From Martinezella multihospitum (lineage in GTDB: Bacteria > Pseudomonadota > Alphaproteobacteria > Rhizobiales > Rhizobiaceae): a stretch of 64,000 bases of DNA. The position numbers were made by a program, and so were the translations under genes. The notes below the pieces were generated by a model, which saw only the letters and a program-made list of their open reading frames with translations, ran no database searches and was not told the origin of the DNA. How positions within the stretch are numbered: position 1 is the first letter of the stretch; each line of letters begins with the position of its first letter. Where the stretch lies: positions 1,068,530-1,132,529 of the forward strand of contig NZ_FMAG01000001.1 of assembly GCF_900094585.1 (NCBI RefSeq). Reading direction: 5' to 3'. Shown piece by piece: positions 61,879 through 64,000 of this stretch.

Positions 61879-62400
61879 TCACTTCTGTTCTTTTGCATCA
61901 CGTGCAGCGCCAACCAGGCCATCCAGCCAATCCTGATGACCGTTGATCATCGGATTGGGCTTGGCGCGGGCGAGCTCGGCGGCCGGCTTACCTTTCTGAG
62001 TTTCCTGGGTGAGGATGCGCACCCGGCCCTCGGACAGATCTTCAACCAGCCATGCGTGGTGGACGTCCAGGCGGCTTTCGCTGCCTTCCTCTCCGGCCCA
62101 GCCATGCCAGGCGACGCGGCCGGGCTGACCATTGGCTGGTGGAACATATTCGGCGCACTGCGCTTCGACCGGGAAGCCGAATGTCTCGAAGTAGAAGCGG
62201 ACGCCTTCCTGGAGCTCCGGTCCCCCGCCGTCATGGAAACGGATGTTGGCGGAATTGGCATAATAGCTCGGCCAGCGCGGAGCATAGGCGAGAAAGGGCC
62301 AGATTTCTTCCGCGGAAAGGCCCGCCACGATGACTTCATTCGATACGAAGTTCTCCGTAAAGCCCGGAATATAGCCCTTCGGCCAGATGATTTCGTTCAT
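61879..62400 (-). CDS. SRPBCC-fold protein (polyketide cyclase/START-like)
   Basis: The 173-residue protein has the lipid/aromatic-binding SRPBCC pattern: SAEEIWPFLAYAPRWPSYYA at the first helix region, a beta-sheet middle (GRVAWHGWAGEE) and a long C-terminal helix (NGHQDWLDGLVGAARDA). Such proteins bind or modify hydrophobic ligands. GGAG precedes the ATG at 62400. It is divergent from a LysR gene, which probably controls it. Confidence 0.82.
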   Translation of the reverse strand: MNEIIWPKGYIPGFTENFVSNEVIVAGLSAEEIWPFLAYAPRWPSYYANSANIRFHDGGGPELQEGVRFYFETFGFPVEAQCAEYVPPANGQPGRVAWHGWAGEEGSESRLDVHHAWLVEDLSEGRVRILTQETQKGKPAAELARAKPNPMINGHQDWLDGLVGAARDAKEQK

Positions 62401-62516
62401 GATGCTCTCCTGAGTATGGGCCGGCGCATGCCGGGAAATTGCAGTTTTCAACTTGCTTGATGATGGGAAATCTGCAGACATAACGCAAATAGCGATGCAT
62501 GATCACACCTATAACG

Positions 62517-63434
62517 ATGAAAGATATCAGAGCTCTCGACCTCAATCTCCTGCGCACGCTCGATGCCCTGCTGGATGAGCGCAGCGTCACGCGTGCGGCC
62601 GAGCGCCTTGGCTTCACTCAGCCTGCCGTGAGCGGCATGCTGACGCGCCTGCGCGAGAGCTTCGACGACCCTCTGTTCGTCCGTACCCGGCGCGGGATTG
62701 TGCCGACGCTGCGTGCAACGGAACTCGCAGGACCGCTCAAACAGATCCTTGCCGATGTCGGGGCTCTTCTGCAGCCTACAGCGTTCGATCCTGCCACTGC
62801 CAGGTTCACGCTCTCGATTGCAGCGACCGACTATGCCCTCCAAGCCGTCGTCGTGCCGTTCCTGGCGAAGATGAGACCGTCAGCGCCCGGTATTCGCGTT
62901 GCCATTCGTCCGGTCGAGGACGATCGCGTGCAGACGCAGTTCGAAAGCGGCGATCTCGATCTCGCATTGATGACCCCGGAGACTGCCCTACCGGAGCTTC
63001 ATGCGCGGCGGCTATTCGATGAGACCTATGTCTGTGCACTGCGGAGCAATCACCCCGATGCGCGGAAGGAGCGGCTTTCCATTGATCGCTTCTGTGCTCT
63101 TGAGCATGTGCTGGTCTCCTATGCCGGCGAGCGCTTTTGGGGCGTGACGGATGATGCCCTGGCCAAGATCGGTCGTCGGCGTCACGTTGCGCTGACGGTT
63201 ACGAGCTTCCTCGTTCTTGCCGAGATTTTGCGCACGACCGATCTGGTGGCCACCGTTCCCAGGCGGCTGGCTCAAAACGCAAAAGGTCTCGCCCTGCGTG
63301 AGCCTCCCGTCGATATACCGGGTTTCACCAAGCTCGCCGTCTGGCACGAACGCACCCACCGCGATCCCGGCCATCGTTGGGTGCGCGCGCTGTTGTTCGA
63401 GATATGTGGCAATCTGGAGGCGGCGAAGATCTGA
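62517..63434 (+). CDS. LysR-family regulator
   Basis: The 305-residue regulator begins KDIRALDLNLLRTLDALLDE, with helix-turn-helix SVTRAAERLGFTQPAVSGML. This is the NodD/NahR-like N-terminal style of LysR proteins. The effector domain contains LSIAATDYALQAVVVPFL. The ATG at 62517 fits the family N-terminus better than the one at 62499. It is divergent from the SRPBCC gene; a TCTGCAGA palindrome lies in the gap at 62471-62478. Confidence 0.9.
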   Translation: MKDIRALDLNLLRTLDALLDERSVTRAAERLGFTQPAVSGMLTRLRESFDDPLFVRTRRGIVPTLRATELAGPLKQILADVGALLQPTAFDPATARFTLSIAATDYALQAVVVPFLAKMRPSAPGIRVAIRPVEDDRVQTQFESGDLDLALMTPETALPELHARRLFDETYVCALRSNHPDARKERLSIDRFCALEHVLVSYAGERFWGVTDDALAKIGRRRHVALTVTSFLVLAEILRTTDLVATVPRRLAQNAKGLALREPPVDIPGFTKLAVWHERTHRDPGHRWVRALLFEICGNLEAAKI

Positions 63435-63481
63435 GCCGCCTCTGCAATGGTGGCGCATTGTTTGCGTCACAAAGAGTTGAA

Positions 63482-64000
63482 TCAGAACAACATTCTCTTC
63501 AGGACCTCATCCTTGCGGACGAAATGGTGCCAGAAGGCTGCCAGGATATGCAGGCTGACGATAGCATACAGGCAGTAGGCGCCATATCCGTGGATCTCTG
63601 CGGCGGCTCTCTCCACGCCCTTGTCGAGCGGCAGCAGGTTGGGCCATTGGAAGAGGCCGAACCATGGCAGGTCATGGCCGCCGGCAGCGGATGTAGTGTA
63701 GCCTGCAAGCGGCATCAGGATCATCAAGGCATAGAGCAGGATATGCGCGCCGCGGGCGGCAAGGTGATTGAAGATGCCAAGCGGCCGTTGATAGGCAGGT
63801 TCACCCAGCGAAAGCCTGAGCGGCAGGCGGATGGCGATGAGGAAAAGCGCCGTCATGCCGAGGGACTTGTGTACGTCGAGGAGGGCGCGACGCAGCGGTA
63901 AGCCCGGTGTGAGGTAGGAACAATAAAGGCCGATGACGAGCGCTGAAATGATGACAATGGCCATGAGCCAATGCAGGAGCCGTTGCGACGATCGGTAGCG
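63482..64000 (-). CDS. Cytochrome b561 (partial, N-terminus beyond window)
   Basis: The frame continues past the right edge; its visible beginning reads RYRSSQRLLHWLMAIVIIS, the family N-terminal helix with a heme His. Further His residues are in LLDVHKSLGM, AARGAHILLYAL and SLHILAAFWHHFVRKDEV, giving four membrane helices. These di-heme proteins move electrons from quinol or ascorbate-like donors in the inner membrane. The internal ATG at 63964 is not the real start. Confidence 0.9.
   Translation of the reverse strand, partial: RYRSSQRLLHWLMAIVIISALVIGLYCSYLTPGLPLRRALLDVHKSLGMTALFLIAIRLPLRLSLGEPAYQRPLGIFNHLAARGAHILLYALMILMPLAGYTTSAAGGHDLPWFGLFQWPNLLPLDKGVERAAAEIHGYGAYCLYAIVSLHILAAFWHHFVRKDEVLKRMLF

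Overview
The window looks like chromosome or chromid sequence of a Rhizobiaceae-type alphaproteobacterium (Rhizobium, Agrobacterium or Sinorhizobium relatives). The base composition is GC-rich and the genes are dense, often with ATGA start/stop overlaps and TTG or GTG starts. The gene families are also typical of that group: several LysR/LacI/GntR regulators, an ExoP/GumC-type polysaccharide protein, HAAT and carbohydrate ABC importers, and a phn cluster. I see no rRNA, tRNA, insertion sequence, CRISPR array or phage gene. The first gene (membrane-anchored winged-helix regulator) and the last (cytochrome b561) run off the window.

Layout. 1-2.2 kb: partial CadC-like regulator and an unrecognised helix-turn-helix-like protein, with phased direct repeats between them. 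2.2-12.6 kb: a LysR gene divergent from a tight operon for hydroxyquinol (1,2,4-trihydroxybenzene) catabolism: intradiol dioxygenase-like protein, maleylacetate reductase, five-part branched-chain/aromatic ABC importer, FAD phenol-type hydroxylase, hydroxyquinol 1,2-dioxygenase. The first dioxygenase-like protein has Asn in place of an iron-ligand His. 12.8-25.3 kb: a surface-polysaccharide cluster (beta-propeller protein, GT4 transferase, flippase, GumC-like co-polymerase with a dead kinase domain, GH5 endoglucanase, Wzy-like polymerase, GNAT acyltransferase, FAD oxidoreductase, WecG-type transferase). 25.7-31.3 kb: MarR-GNAT pair behind a 34-bp dyad, LysE exporter, membrane alpha/beta hydrolase, a short GreA/B-like protein, and a LacI regulator.

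31.4-44.2 kb is the most striking region. A PhyH-type dioxygenase and an SDR dehydrogenase converge on a complete phnGHIJKLM set. Behind phn lie a PfkB kinase, a carbohydrate-type ABC importer (binding protein and two permeases, no ATPase) and a divergent PhnF-like regulator. CATTCGAATG-like operators sit in front of phnG, the binding-protein gene and the regulator gene. PhnJ, the radical SAM C-P lyase subunit, keeps only one of the four cysteines that define the family. The core therefore cannot carry the classical iron-sulfur chemistry as written. It may be a diverged ribosyl-triphosphate-transfer system acting on a sugar-like compound; this is inference.

44.2-64 kb is mixed accessory metabolism: methyltransferase, acyltransferase 3, FUSC exporter with a divergent LysR, CDF transporter, AraC regulator divergent from a P450-ferredoxin pair, 2OG-Fe(II) oxygenase, small ATPase, Nudix hydrolase, VOC protein, TetR divergent from a GAPDH paralogue, small secreted protein, DUF3313-like lipoprotein, a two-component system, SRPBCC protein, LysR and cytochrome b561.
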